This document shows, one piece after another, positions 1 through 10,000 of a stretch of 64,000 nucleotides of DNA (position 1 is its first letter; every line of letters begins with the position of its first letter). Under the pieces are notes generated by a model. It ran no database searches. It saw nothing but the letters and a program-made list of their open reading frames with translations, and was not told where the DNA came from. The DNA comes from Eupeodes corollae (Eukaryota; Arthropoda; Insecta; Diptera; Syrphidae), in contig NC_079149.1 in the NCBI RefSeq assembly GCF_945859685.1, forward strand, positions 61,832,991 through 61,896,990, written 5' to 3'. Both the position numbers and the translations under genes were made by a program.

Positions 1-1697
1 TTCAGTCTCATAGATTTTGCTGCAGAGCGAAACGTCATGGTAGCCAGTACGCGTTTTCCACACCTCGACATCCACAAAGGAACTTGGACTTCTCCAGAAC
101 AATCTACCGTCAACCAGATTGACCATATTGTGATCGACGCCAGACACGCTTCCAGCATCATGGATGTACGAACTTTCCGAGGAGCTAACATCAACTCGGA
201 CCACTTCCTCGTTGTAGCCAAGGTAGCACTTCGGATTTCTAGAGCCAAGACAAAACAGGGAGGTGCTGGTAGAAGGTACAACGTCGAACGGCTACAATCG
301 CCAGAGATCGCCAAATCCTTCTCTGACCGAGTTACAAGTAACCTCTCTCGAAGTTCTCTGCCTCCAACACAATGTATAGTCGCAACATTGCCAAGATGCA
401 ATCAGAGAAGCCGCCTATGATGTGCTGGGTTTCAAACAGGAACCCCTGGTTTGATGAGGAATGTCGGCAGGCAAATGCAGCCAAACAACAGGCACGCAAA
501 GCGGTGCTGCATAAAAGGACGAGATCTGCTCATGAGCTCTATGAGCAGAAGAAGCGAGAGGAACACCGAATTCTCAGAAGGAAAAAGAGAGGGCATGAGA
601 AGCGTGCGGTTGAAGATGTTGAGAGGTTTAAAAGCAGGAATGAAGTCCGAAAGTTTTATGAACAGGTGAAACGAAATTCACAGGTACATAATCCTAAAAC
701 CGAAGACTGCAAAGACGAAAGTGGAAACATCATAGTGAAACCGCAGTCAGTGCTGAGGATATGGAAGGACCACTTCTGCAGACTGTATAACGGTGATGAC
801 GAACCGAACCGAATTCCGCTGTCAGGCAGGATGATGATCCATTCAACATAGACAACGAAAACCAACAATCCCGTCCTCCTGACGAAGTAAAGATTGCCAT
901 ATCTAAGTTGAAGTCTAATAATGCAGCTAGAGCGGATGGCTGGAAAAAACCCAAGAACACTAAATCGGCACCCACCATCTTTTCATCGATTTCAAGGCCG
1001 CATATGACAGCATCTACAGGGACGAGCTGTATAGAGCCATGTTTAGTTTTTGCATCCCTTCCAAACTCGTCTGTTTGTGCAGGATGACCATGGAGAATTC
1101 ACGCTGCTCCATAAAGGTTGGAAACAACTTAACAGAACCTTTCGATGTCAAAAAAGGTTTTAGACAAAGTGATGCGCTGTCATGCGATTTTAATAACATC
1201 GTACTTGTAAGAATAGTGCAGAGCTCACACGTCAACACTAGAGGCTCTATCTTTCAAAAGTCTGTCCAATTACTAGCATATGCTGATGACATTGACATAG
1301 TCGGAAGAACTTAGTGTGATGTTAATGGGGCTTTTGTTGTAAGTATTGAGGCAGAGTACATGCTGTAGTCAAGAAAGGACCTACAACACCGACGTCTTGG
1401 TCAAAACGTCGCCATCGACAGACTTAGCTAGTAGGGTAAAAGTCCAACGAATAAGATGGCTGGGTCACGTAGAGCGCTTGAAAACCAATGCTCCGGCCCG
1501 GAAAGTCTTCGAATCCACACTAACAGGACAGCGCAGTAGAGGAAGACCGTGGATCAGGTGACGCGCACATGTGGAAAGTGACCTCACCCAACTTTGAGCG
1601 CAAAACCGGAGACATCTAACTAGGGACCGAGCGGAAAGTTTGTTGAGTGAGGCACTAGTTCACTACAGCGCCACCTTAAGTAAGTAAGTAAGTAAGG
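1..1697 (+). mobile_element. LINE (RTE-like non-LTR retrotransposon), 5'-truncated and broken
   Basis: A decayed non-LTR retrotransposon that runs in from the left edge. Positions 37-420 encode the end of an apurinic-type endonuclease (VNQIDHIVIDARH, then NSDHFLVVAKV, the catalytic SDH motif). Positions 372-851 hold a basic linker (NPWFDEECRQANAAKQQARK). Positions 990-1312 hold a reverse-transcriptase core with FIDFKAAYDS and the catalytic YADD (LLAYADDIDIVG). Positions 1420-1560 hold the C-terminal IRWLGHVERL segment. The pieces lie in different frames with stops and a deletion between linker and RT core, so no full protein can be made. The 3' end is a short TAAG tandem tail (about 1676-1697), which marks the insertion end. 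A second, shorter copy of the same type lies at 44199-44480 on the other strand. Clade assignment to RTE is by resemblance only. Confidence 0.8.
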
Positions 1698-2278
1698 GGA
1701 GATAATTAGATGATTGTTAGATGACGATATAAGATTGTGTCAACAGACAAAATTACTTGGCTTTTTGACAGTTTCTCTGCTCATGGTCGGTTTTGGATCG
1801 GCTCGGGTCCATTTGGATCTTTGGCTCATTTATATATTTTAATACTTAATATGGTGTTTTTCAATATTTTGTTGGTGCAATATTTGCAACAAAATAAAAA
1901 GTAAACCATATGACCATTCCAGTCAGCATGCCCAATGAAGATGTGAGTATAGCCTTATTATGTTACTATGTGGCTTTTTATTGATGTGAACTTTTTTCTT
2001 CTAATTACGAATTCAAATATTTTAATTGAAAAACCCTTCATGAACTAGGAAATATATTGTTTGAACAAAAAAAAACAGAAATATTAAAACACAAATTACA
2101 GCTGGTTATTAACGATAGAGCCAAATAAAGTGCGAAAGCAATTTGACAGATATGTTTTGACCTATTTGAGTCATTTGAGAATACTTGGATTTTCAAATTA
2201 TTAAATTGATTAAATCGACCCCCATTGAAATTTGCTCGGTTGAGCTATTTAGATGGAAAAAGACAAATCCTAAGCCAT
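1698..2278. other. Spacer between LINE and gypsy element, with one exon-like start
   Basis: About 580 bases of AT-rich DNA without a recognisable gene. The only feature of note is an ATG at 1910 that opens eleven codons (MTIPVSMPNED) and ends at a good splice donor (gtgagt from 1943), so it could be an isolated first coding exon. No partner exon was identified. Confidence 0.4.
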
Positions 2279-2471
2279 AACTGAACCACTCTGGACATCG
2301 AAGTTTTTATTGAATGTCTATAATTATAAAATCGGCAGCTGCAGTCTGAGACAAAATCGTTGGTCACAATATTTGAATTTTGCTTTCAACCGATTGCAGA
2401 GCCTCCTGTGAGTGAGCGGTGACTTTGAGTTTAGTCATCAGAGTTGTCACATAGATGTCAGGACCGCCACA
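2279..2471 (-). repeat. 3' LTR of gypsy element, truncated
   Basis: Base-for-base identical to 6659-6851 (offset 4380). On the minus strand it begins TGTGGCGG directly after the polypurine tract and contains a TATA-like TTTATAATTATA and an AATAAA. It stops roughly 20-25 bases past the AATAAA, where similarity to the 5' LTR ends abruptly. The missing part corresponds to about 60-80 bases next to the primer-binding site. Confidence 0.9.
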
Positions 2472-2474
2472 TCA

Positions 2475-2484
2475 CTCCCCCTCT
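2475..2484 (-). other. Polypurine tract of gypsy element
   Basis: On the minus strand this reads AGAGGGGGAG, a few bases before the 3' LTR start. That is the expected position for the plus-strand DNA primer. Confidence 0.7.
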
Positions 2485-2506
2485 AGTACCGAAGGGACGA
2501 TAGAAT

Positions 2507-5500
2507 TTATGTGTCAAATACAAATTGAACTTTTTGTTGTTTATCAAATTTTGTTTTGTGTTGAGAAAATTTCTTTAAGATTGGAAGATATTTTGTTGAA
2601 TTATTAGATGGTGGTTCCATTCGTGTTTGATGACCAATACTTGATGATGATGGTGTTTGTTGTTCTTCTCTGGCGCAGTTTTCGGGAAAAATGTGTGCTG
2701 GTTTTAAACGTTCTGTCGAGATATTTAAAATTCTTCCATTTGCGTTGATAGTGAAGAGACGGTCATTGATTCGTTTTAAAACTGGATGAGGGCCAGTGTA
2801 TGGTTGTTCGAGTGGCTTCTTCACCGCATCGCATCGAAGGAAAACGTGTGAACATTTTTGAAGATCAGGTGGGATGAATAACTTCAAGTTCGTGTGGTGA
2901 TTTGATGTCGCAGATGCACGAAACTTGCGCATGACTTCACGATGCTTTTGGACGAATACCTGTGGGTCAGAATCAATGTCTTGGTCAACGAAAAACTCAC
3001 CAGGAATCGTCAGATTCGTTCCGTAAAGCATTTCGGCTGCGGACGCTTTGATGTCTTCTTTGTACGTTGTTCGAAGACCTATTAGCACTGTTGGAAGCGC
3101 TTGTATCCAGTTGGTTTCCTCATGGCACATGAGCGCGGACTTCAAGGAACGATGCCATCGTTCGACTAGTCCGTTTGAGGCAGGATGGTAAGGTGAAGTT
3201 CGTATCCTCGTTGTTCCAATCATCTTCATCAGTGCTGAGAAGAGGGCCGACTCAAATTGGGTGCCTTGGTCGGTTGTGATAGTAGTTGGTGAACCAAATC
3301 GAGCAACCCAATGGTTGTAGAACGCTGTTGCGACTGTCTCTGCACTCATGTCCTGTAGGGGTATGGCTTCCGGCCATCTGCTGAATCGGTCGATCATCGT
3401 TAGGCAGTATCGGTTTCCTTGGCACAGTGGAAGAACAATCAGGTCGATGTGTACGTGTGTGAAACGTTGGTCTGGAACGTTGATTGACTCAGGTGAAAGC
3501 TTAGTGTGTCGGCTCACTTTCGATCGTTGGCATTGGATGCAAGTGCGAGACCATTCCAGTGCATCTTTTTTTATGTTCGGCCAAATGTACTTTTCTCTGA
3601 GTTGTCGACTGGTTGATCTTCCGCTGGGATGAGACAAGTTGTGTATGGATTCGAAAGCTTTTCGACGCAGAGTGGATGGTATGTAGGGTCGAATTGCGTT
3701 GTCCGAAATGTCACAGTAGATTTTAACACCAGGTTCCAAGGTCAATTTGGTCAGTTTGAGGGAAGTGTTCCCAAACCTTAGAAGTTCGCGTAGTTCGGGG
3801 TCGAGCAGTTGTGAAAGATGCAATTCCCGTTGATCGAACTGCGAAGGCATTGATATGGCATTCACTCGTGATAACGCATCAGCTACGGTATTGTCTTGTC
3901 CGGGGAGGTAAATTATATCGGTAGTGAACTGTGATATAAAATCCAATTGTCTCAATCGACGTTGAGGAGCTTTGTCTGAGCGTTGTTGAAAAGCGTAGGT
4001 TAATGGCTTGTGATCAGTCTGCACTACGAAGCGACGACCATCCAGTATGTGCTTGAAGAATTGTATGGCAAGGTAGACGGCAAGTAACTCCCGATCATAA
4101 GTACTATACCGAGTCTGAGCACTTGAAAGCTTCGAGGAAAAGAATCCAATGGGTTTGTTCTGGTCGGAATCTTTTTGCTCTAGCTTGGCACCGATTGCGG
4201 TGTCTGAAGCATCCGTTGTGAGTACCAGTGATGCATTTTGGTTGAGGTGTGTAAGCAGAGTTGTCTCTTTGATGCTGTTTTTGCACTCTTGGAAAGCCTT
4301 TTCAGCAAGAGGGTTCCAAGGAACAGGCCGTTTGTCGTTCTTCTTTGAATCCTTGACGAGTCCATTCAATGGTGCTTGCATGTGGGCGCAGTTTGGTATG
4401 TAGCGACGATAATAATTAATGATACCCAGGAAACGACGTAGTTCGGCTATGGTGTTTGGCTTTGGATAGTTGGAAATGGCGTCAATTCGATCTTCTGGTG
4501 GCTTGCAACCAAATTTGTTGATGGTGTGTCCAAGATATATGACCTCAGACTTCGCAAATTGGCATTTTGATATGTTTATTACCAAACCATACTCTTGGAG
4601 ACGTTGCAAGACTTGACTGACGTGCTGTTTGTGCTCTTCTTCTGAGTTTGAGGCGATCAGAATATCGTCTATGTAACAGAAAACGAAGTCCAAGTTGCGA
4701 AGAACCATATCCATAAACCTTTGGAATGTTTGAGTCGCATTCTTCAGTCCAAATGGCATTACCACAAACTCAAACAATCCAAAAGGAGTTGTGATCGCTG
4801 TCTTTTCGATATCTTCAGGTGCCATTGGAATCTGGTAGTACGCCTTGTCCATGTCCAAAATTGAGAAAAAAGATTTGTTGTGCAGATTTTCGGTGAAGTC
4901 CATGATGTGTGGTATCGGGTATCTATCGGGCTGAGTTTGTGCATTTAAGCGGCGATAATCACCACAACATCTCCATCCGCCGGTTTTCTTCTCTACGAGA
5001 TGGATGGGACTAGCCCAAGGACTACTGGATACGCGACAATATCCTTTTTTTACGAAGTTCTCAATGTCGGTTTTGGCCTGTTTCAACTTTTCTCCAGAGA
5101 GTCGTCTCGGACGTTCGGCGTTTGGCTGACCTGTGGTTGTTATATGGTGTTGCATCGTAGTGGCCTTCGGTTTGGAACTGTTATTGTTGGCAAGGATGAA
5201 TTGGTTCACCAGACTAATGTAGGTATCAGGTCCATTAATGGAAAGTAGTCTGGTGACGTCGGTCGACTCAATTCTCCCAAGCGCCGTCAGTGTTGTTGTC
5301 CTGTCGATGATGCGTTTAGCCTTAAGATCGATCAAGAGGCCATAGTGTGCCAGTAAATCTGCTCCAATGATTGCTGTTTTGACGTCTGCAATTATGAAGG
5401 GCCAAGTGATGGCTCTCCGAAGACCGATGTTGAGCGTGAGGGTTTTGTTGCCGTAAGTATGTATTGGCGAGTTGTTAGCCGCGAGAAGTGTTGTTTCTCC

Positions 5501-5683
5501 TCTCTGGTTTGAGCAATCATTGGAGCGAGGCAAAACGCATATTGTGGAGCCAGAGTCGAGCAAGAACTTTTGATGGGTTTCCTTATCAAAAATGAAAAGG
5601 CGGCTTTCCTTGCAAATCTGTGGGCTGTTGTCAACCGCCTTGGGTGACAACAGACTTGCTAGTTTTTTTGGGGGAAACTGCAA
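2507..5683 (-). CDS. pol: Gypsy-type Pol polyprotein (protease, RT, RNase H, integrase)
   Basis: A frame of 1058 codons encoding the enzymes that copy and insert the element. Visible in order: aspartic protease with DSG at residues 43-45; reverse transcriptase at about 215-390 with catalytic YIDD at 337-340; RNase H from about 487 (LTTDASD, D491); the integrase zinc-binding H-H-C-C at about 681-718 (HNLSHPSG to CIQCQR); the integrase core with D747 (HIDLI), D805 (TTDQGTQ) and E841 (NGLVERW). All key residues are present. The first Met of the frame is probably not used, because the frame overlaps the end of gag by 25 bases in the -1 frame and a slippery heptamer sits at the gag stop. The product is therefore expected as a Gag-Pol fusion cut by the protease. 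The length is normal for gypsy-type pol. Confidence 0.95.
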   Translation of the reverse strand: MQFPPKKLASLLSPKAVDNSPQICKESRLFIFDKETHQKFLLDSGSTICVLPRSNDCSNQRGETTLLAANNSPIHTYGNKTLTLNIGLRRAITWPFIIADVKTAIIGADLLAHYGLLIDLKAKRIIDRTTTLTALGRIESTDVTRLLSINGPDTYISLVNQFILANNNSSKPKATTMQHHITTTGQPNAERPRRLSGEKLKQAKTDIENFVKKGYCRVSSSPWASPIHLVEKKTGGWRCCGDYRRLNAQTQPDRYPIPHIMDFTENLHNKSFFSILDMDKAYYQIPMAPEDIEKTAITTPFGLFEFVVMPFGLKNATQTFQRFMDMVLRNLDFVFCYIDDILIASNSEEEHKQHVSQVLQRLQEYGLVINISKCQFAKSEVIYLGHTINKFGCKPPEDRIDAISNYPKPNTIAELRRFLGIINYYRRYIPNCAHMQAPLNGLVKDSKKNDKRPVPWNPLAEKAFQECKNSIKETTLLTHLNQNASLVLTTDASDTAIGAKLEQKDSDQNKPIGFFSSKLSSAQTRYSTYDRELLAVYLAIQFFKHILDGRRFVVQTDHKPLTYAFQQRSDKAPQRRLRQLDFISQFTTDIIYLPGQDNTVADALSRVNAISMPSQFDQRELHLSQLLDPELRELLRFGNTSLKLTKLTLEPGVKIYCDISDNAIRPYIPSTLRRKAFESIHNLSHPSGRSTSRQLREKYIWPNIKKDALEWSRTCIQCQRSKVSRHTKLSPESINVPDQRFTHVHIDLIVLPLCQGNRYCLTMIDRFSRWPEAIPLQDMSAETVATAFYNHWVARFGSPTTITTDQGTQFESALFSALMKMIGTTRIRTSPYHPASNGLVERWHRSLKSALMCHEETNWIQALPTVLIGLRTTYKEDIKASAAEMLYGTNLTIPGEFFVDQDIDSDPQVFVQKHREVMRKFRASATSNHHTNLKLFIPPDLQKCSHVFLRCDAVKKPLEQPYTGPHPVLKRINDRLFTINANGRILNISTERLKPAHIFPENCAREEQQTPSSSSIGHQTRMEPPSNNSTKYLPILKKFSQHKTKFDKQQKVQFVFDT

Positions 5684-6492
5684 GGTTTGTCACACCTCCT
5701 CGCTTCTTCGCCGTACTTACTGTGGTAGAAGCATACTCCTTTTGACGAGGCCTTCCTGTCTCTAGAAAACGATCTGGTTCTAGACTTGCCTCTAGATCTG
5801 TTTCGGTCGGCTTTTAGGCTTTGTACCATCGTAGTCAAGTTAGCCAACGTAGCTTCCACCTCAGTCAGGCGTTGGTCAAGAGTTAAGTTGTTTTGGCACT
5901 CATCGACATTCGCAGCGAAGACCTGGTTTGATGTTGTTGCTGACATGTTGTCCATTATCTTGTCTGCTATCTCTGATAAGGTGACGAGGTCAATGTTTAG
6001 GTTGGCAGACAAAATTCCACGGACGTGATTTGGCATCCTCGACATCCAAATTGTGGAGAGCATGTCATCGGGCACATTTTCTCCTGCCAGCCTTCTCATC
6101 TCTCTCAAGAGACTTGACGGACGCTTGTCGCCGAGTTCGAGTGACGTCATTAGTTTGTTCAGTTGCCGCTCTTTGGACTCAGTAAACCGCGCAATCAGTT
6201 GTCTCTTAAAAGCCAGATATTTGTCGACGGCTGGTGGTGTCTGCACCAGATCTGAAACCTCATTTAAAATCTCAGGGTCCAGGGCAGCGATGATAGCATT
6301 GAATTTGCTGTTATCTGAAGAGATCCTATTGTTGTGGAATTGCGCCTCAATTTGCACGAACCACAAGGCTGGGTTTATCTTCCAAAATGGTGGAATCTTG
6401 AGGTTCTTCAATGCTGCGATTTCTGCTATCAATGGTGCCCGTGCAGCAGCGTTTGCTGCTTGGCCAGCTGCTTCAGGATCCTGATCCACCAT
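5659..6492 (-). CDS. gag: Gypsy-type Gag polyprotein
   Basis: A 277-residue frame starting at the first ATG after the 5' LTR and leader. Gag forms the particle that packages the element RNA. The N-terminal two thirds is the helical capsid-like part typical of this group (PPFWKINPALWFVQIEAQF near residue 35). Next comes a basic RS-rich stretch (about 230-247), then a compact C-terminal knuckle of the variant form C-x2-H ... C-x3-C (VCFYHSKYGEEARRCDKPC), common in gypsy elements that lack a canonical CCHC. The frame ends at a UAG that directly follows an A AAA AAC heptamer, giving access to pol by -1 slippage. Confidence 0.9.
   Translation of the reverse strand: MVDQDPEAAGQAANAAARAPLIAEIAALKNLKIPPFWKINPALWFVQIEAQFHNNRISSDNSKFNAIIAALDPEILNEVSDLVQTPPAVDKYLAFKRQLIARFTESKERQLNKLMTSLELGDKRPSSLLREMRRLAGENVPDDMLSTIWMSRMPNHVRGILSANLNIDLVTLSEIADKIMDNMSATTSNQVFAANVDECQNNLTLDQRLTEVEATLANLTTMVQSLKADRNRSRGKSRTRSFSRDRKASSKGVCFYHSKYGEEARRCDKPCSFPQKN
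5662..5668 (-). promoter_or_regulatory. -1 ribosomal frameshift site (A AAA AAC) between gag and pol
   Basis: In the gag frame the minus strand reads CAA AAA AAC TAG, so the classic X XXY YYZ heptamer A AAA AAC ends exactly at the gag stop codon. A slip of one base back continues in the pol frame (K K L A S L L S P). Placement and frame offset both fit programmed -1 frameshifting. A downstream stimulatory structure was not examined. Confidence 0.8.
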
Positions 6493-6558
6493 GTCCTCGT
6501 AAATTAAAAAGAGAAAAAAGGAAAGGCAAATAAATTGTAGACTTGTGCTTAATTATGA

Positions 6559-6580
6559 CGAGATCACGTCGGGGTCACCA
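6559..6580 (-). other. Primer-binding site of gypsy element
   Basis: The minus strand reads TGGTGACCCCGACGTGATCT, beginning TGG as the complement of a tRNA CCA end, between the 5' LTR and gag. Its position fixes the 5' LTR as longer than the 193 bases shared with the 3' LTR. The priming tRNA was not identified. Confidence 0.6.
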
Positions 6581-6851
6581 CTTTGGTGTGTTGTACCAAT
6601 GAAACACAAGATGTAATAGATTACAAATTAAAATATTTATTTTTCGGAATATAACAAAAACTGAACCACTCTGGACATCGAAGTTTTTATTGAATGTCTA
6701 TAATTATAAAATCGGCAGCTGCAGTCTGAGACAAAATCGTTGGTCACAATATTTGAATTTTGCTTTCAACCGATTGCAGAGCCTCCTGTGAGTGAGCGGT
6801 GACTTTGAGTTTAGTCATCAGAGTTGTCACATAGATGTCAGGACCGCCACA
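6581..6851 (-). repeat. 5' LTR of gypsy element
   Basis: Begins TGTGGCGG on the minus strand at 6851. Its first 193 bases equal the 3' LTR. The remainder to about 6598 or 6581 contains a second AATAAA and leads into the primer-binding site. The exact 3' boundary is uncertain: one CA dinucleotide candidate ends near 6598, and the primer-binding site starts at 6580. Confidence 0.7.
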
Positions 6852-7043
6852 TCTTCAACAAAATATCTGAACACACCCTCTTTGACGTTTCGCATTTCCC
6901 TCTTTTTCAATTTCCTAATGACAGATTTGTTTGTGATTTTCCGTTTGTCCACATTTTTGTGTTGACTACTTTTTTAAATCGGGAGAATATTTCACATAAT
7001 TTTGTGATTTTTAACACAATATCCAAATTAAAATAAACATAAA

Positions 7044-10000
7044 ATGGAGGAAGAACAAATTGCAGTATTCGTAAGTTATTTTTCTTCACAAAAAGATCCT
7101 CCCCATTAATGCTAATCATTAATTTTAGGGTATAATTGATCCACTCAGCACCCGAAACAACACTTCCATAACCGGCAAATTTGTAAATGGGAGCAAAATT
7201 TCACTCACAGCTTACAAGCATATTACAAGGTAATTCATATTATAATTTACATCTTGCAATCAAAATAAAATATCGATTTATTTATTAAAAAAGTACAACG
7301 CAAGATCGACCAACAGAATATGCCAACAAAGATGAAGTAAACATCTTTCATCTACAACCGGAGTTCCTTTTCGATGAACCAATTTTAAGAAGCCTTCTCG
7401 CTGAGGCAAATAATACGTTTGTTACTCTTCAAGATCTAAAAAAGACAGGAAATAAAAGTGGGTATTTGAAAATTTCACGAACATATCGCAGTATTATACG
7501 TGCTTGTCTGGAGAAACTGCAAGAAGTTGACTCTTCCCAATTGGAACAAAGCGAAGAGAGTTCAAAGTATGTGAAATTGACTTTTACGTTTTTATTGATT
7601 TAATCTACTTTATGAATTTAATTTTCAGATATCAAAACTATATAACGATATTCTACTCCATCGAATGTGTATGGCATCTATGTGAGATATTTTTCATCAA
7701 TCCGTCACCATCGAATGTAGTGGTACCACAGCTACTGGATTGGATTAGATTTCATTTTCCCGCCGTTGAGAGAATGGCTACAGATCTTCTTTTGTTAGGA
7801 AGAGACGCTGGCGATGACGAAGATTATTGGCCGACAGTCAAGGGGTTAATTTTGCAAGGACAGGTCGATGTTGCGAGAGCTATTCTACAGCTGCATCCTC
7901 TGTCAGAAAATAGCGCTTTCAAAATGACTGAACAGATCTTGAGAACGATGCCTTCTGCTAGTGTAAGTTGTTTTTAATTATATATATATATATGTGATTT
8001 AAATTCTCCGTAAATAAGCAAATCATTCACTACTGCTTATTTTATCGAATCCCTAATTTAGACAGAGAATCAACTTCTCGTGAATTTGATGCTTTGTCTA
8101 ATTCCATCCAAAGAATTGTTTCGTCCTATCGTTGCACAATTCGTCATGGCTTCAACATTCATACCAAAGCACACCCGAAGGAGTGTGTGCAGAAATCTTC
8201 ACTGAGTTGAACCACCTAACTCAGCTGGTTAACGAGCCCACCTGAATATAGTACGTTGAAGGTCGAGCAGAAAACACTCTTGACTTGTTTCTTACCTCTG
8301 ACCCTGATAAGTACACTATTAGTGTTCTATCTCCTCTAGTCTAATGTTATCGTTGTGTTATATCAGCAAATTTCTCGTGTCAAAACTGTTCAGTTAAAGA
8401 AAGAGCTCCTAAGAGAACCGTTTGGCAATACGAGAAAGCCAACTGGGACGGTCTCAATAATTACTTCAGGATCTTTAACTGGTCACTATGCATCTTCAAT
8501 AGTGACGTTGACGCCAGCGCTGATATGATCACAAGTTTAATTCTCCTGGGAATGAGAACTTTTATACCTAACAGGGTTAAAAGGATCAGACCTAAGGAAA
8601 ACGCATGGTTTGATGCGAGCTGTAAAGAGGTGATTAGGGTCAAAGACCCTACCCACCATACTGAGGAAAAGTGGAAAAAGTTCAAACAAGCCAGAAAGGC
8701 CTGCAACGTCCATATTTGACGGACCAAATTTTTACATGACCAAAAATTACGTCAAAAAATACTGCAATGTCCCAAAGGCAGTAAAAATTGTTGGTCATTT
8801 GTAAAAAACATGAGGAATTCTTACTCTTCAACGGTTCCTACGCTCGTTGTCAATGACACTCCTTTTGTTAGCTCTTTGCTAGGCAGTTCGCCGCCAATTC
8901 TAAGCTGCCAGTGAGTGTTATGACTCCGCCTGTACTTGAGCGAGTTAGTGATTCTATAGGACAAATCTTTTTTCGCACCCGTACTGTGGCAAGAGTCCTT
9001 AGAGATCTAAATACACATTAATCCGCTGGTCCGGATGGTATCCCCGCTATTGTTCTGAAGAGGTGTTCTTCAACCCTCGCAAAACCACTGCGTATGCTTT
9101 TTCATCTGTCCTACTCCTCAGGTCTCGTTTTGAGCGGATGGAAAACCGCATTTATCCAGCCTATTCCCAAAGAGACGAATCTTCAACACCTTCTAATTAC
9201 CGACCGATTGCACTTAGGTTCCTTCTTACCAAGGTCATGGAAACGCTAATTAATTATCAGCTCAAGAAATATCCCGAAGATCGAAAGCTTCTTAATGACC
9301 GATAATACGGCTTTCATAGCAAGGTCCACTGGTGATCTCATGGTTCATCTCACCGAACAGTGAGCAAATCTTTACATCGCTTTGGAGAAAGTTAGATTAT
9401 TGCACTTGATGTTTCAAAAGCAATTGATAGGGTTTGGCATCAGGCTCTCTTATCGAAAATGCGTGCTTTCGGTTTGCATGAATCCCTGCTTCATTGGATT
9501 AGTAATTACCTTTCGGATCGTTCAATACAAGTAGTACTGGATGGATTCAAGTCTGAAAACCATAAAATAAATGATGGTGTGCCCCAGGGCTCTGCTCTAT
9601 CTCCAACACTTTCTAATTTTTATGATGTCGTAAAAAATGCCGCAAGGTGTTTGAGTTTCCTTAGGCGACGCAAGAAGTATTTCAACCCTTCTGATATTGT
9701 TATCTACAAGACTTACATACGTCCAAAGCTTGAGTATAACTCCCATCTCTGGGCTGGTACTCTTGCAACTTACTTAAGCCTCTTGGATAGTATTAAACGT
9801 AAAGCATTTAAATTGATAGATGATAATATCATCATAAGTTCATTTACTTCGCTTGAACATCGTCGTAAGGTCTCTTGTCTCAACCTTTTTTACCGTTATT
9901 TTAACGGCTTATGCTCTAGTGAAATAGCCAGTTGCATTCCTCCCCTTAAACAGTTCAACCGTTATACTCGCGCTTCCAGGAATGCTCATCAGTACACCCT

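Larger units (their letters stand above)
2279..6851 (-). mobile_element. Ty3/gypsy-type LTR retrotransposon, coding-intact
   Basis: A compact LTR retrotransposon on the minus strand. In element order it has a 5' LTR (ending at 6851), a primer-binding site (6559-6580), gag, pol in the -1 frame, a polypurine tract (2475-2484) and a shortened 3' LTR. The 193 bases shared by both LTRs are identical, and both reading frames are free of stops, so the insertion should be recent. There is no env frame between the end of pol (2507) and the 3' LTR, so this is a non-enveloped element. The domain order protease, RT, RNase H, integrase is that of Ty3/gypsy rather than copia. Oddity: the 3' LTR lacks the R/U5 end present in the 5' LTR, and no target-site duplication could be found. 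Confidence 0.93.

Noticed and set aside
8062..8160. Open stretch after a good acceptor at 8061, first read as a Nup85 exon
   Set aside because: It runs into LINE endonuclease sequence, and joining exon 4 directly to 10308 preserves both frame and homology to Nup85.
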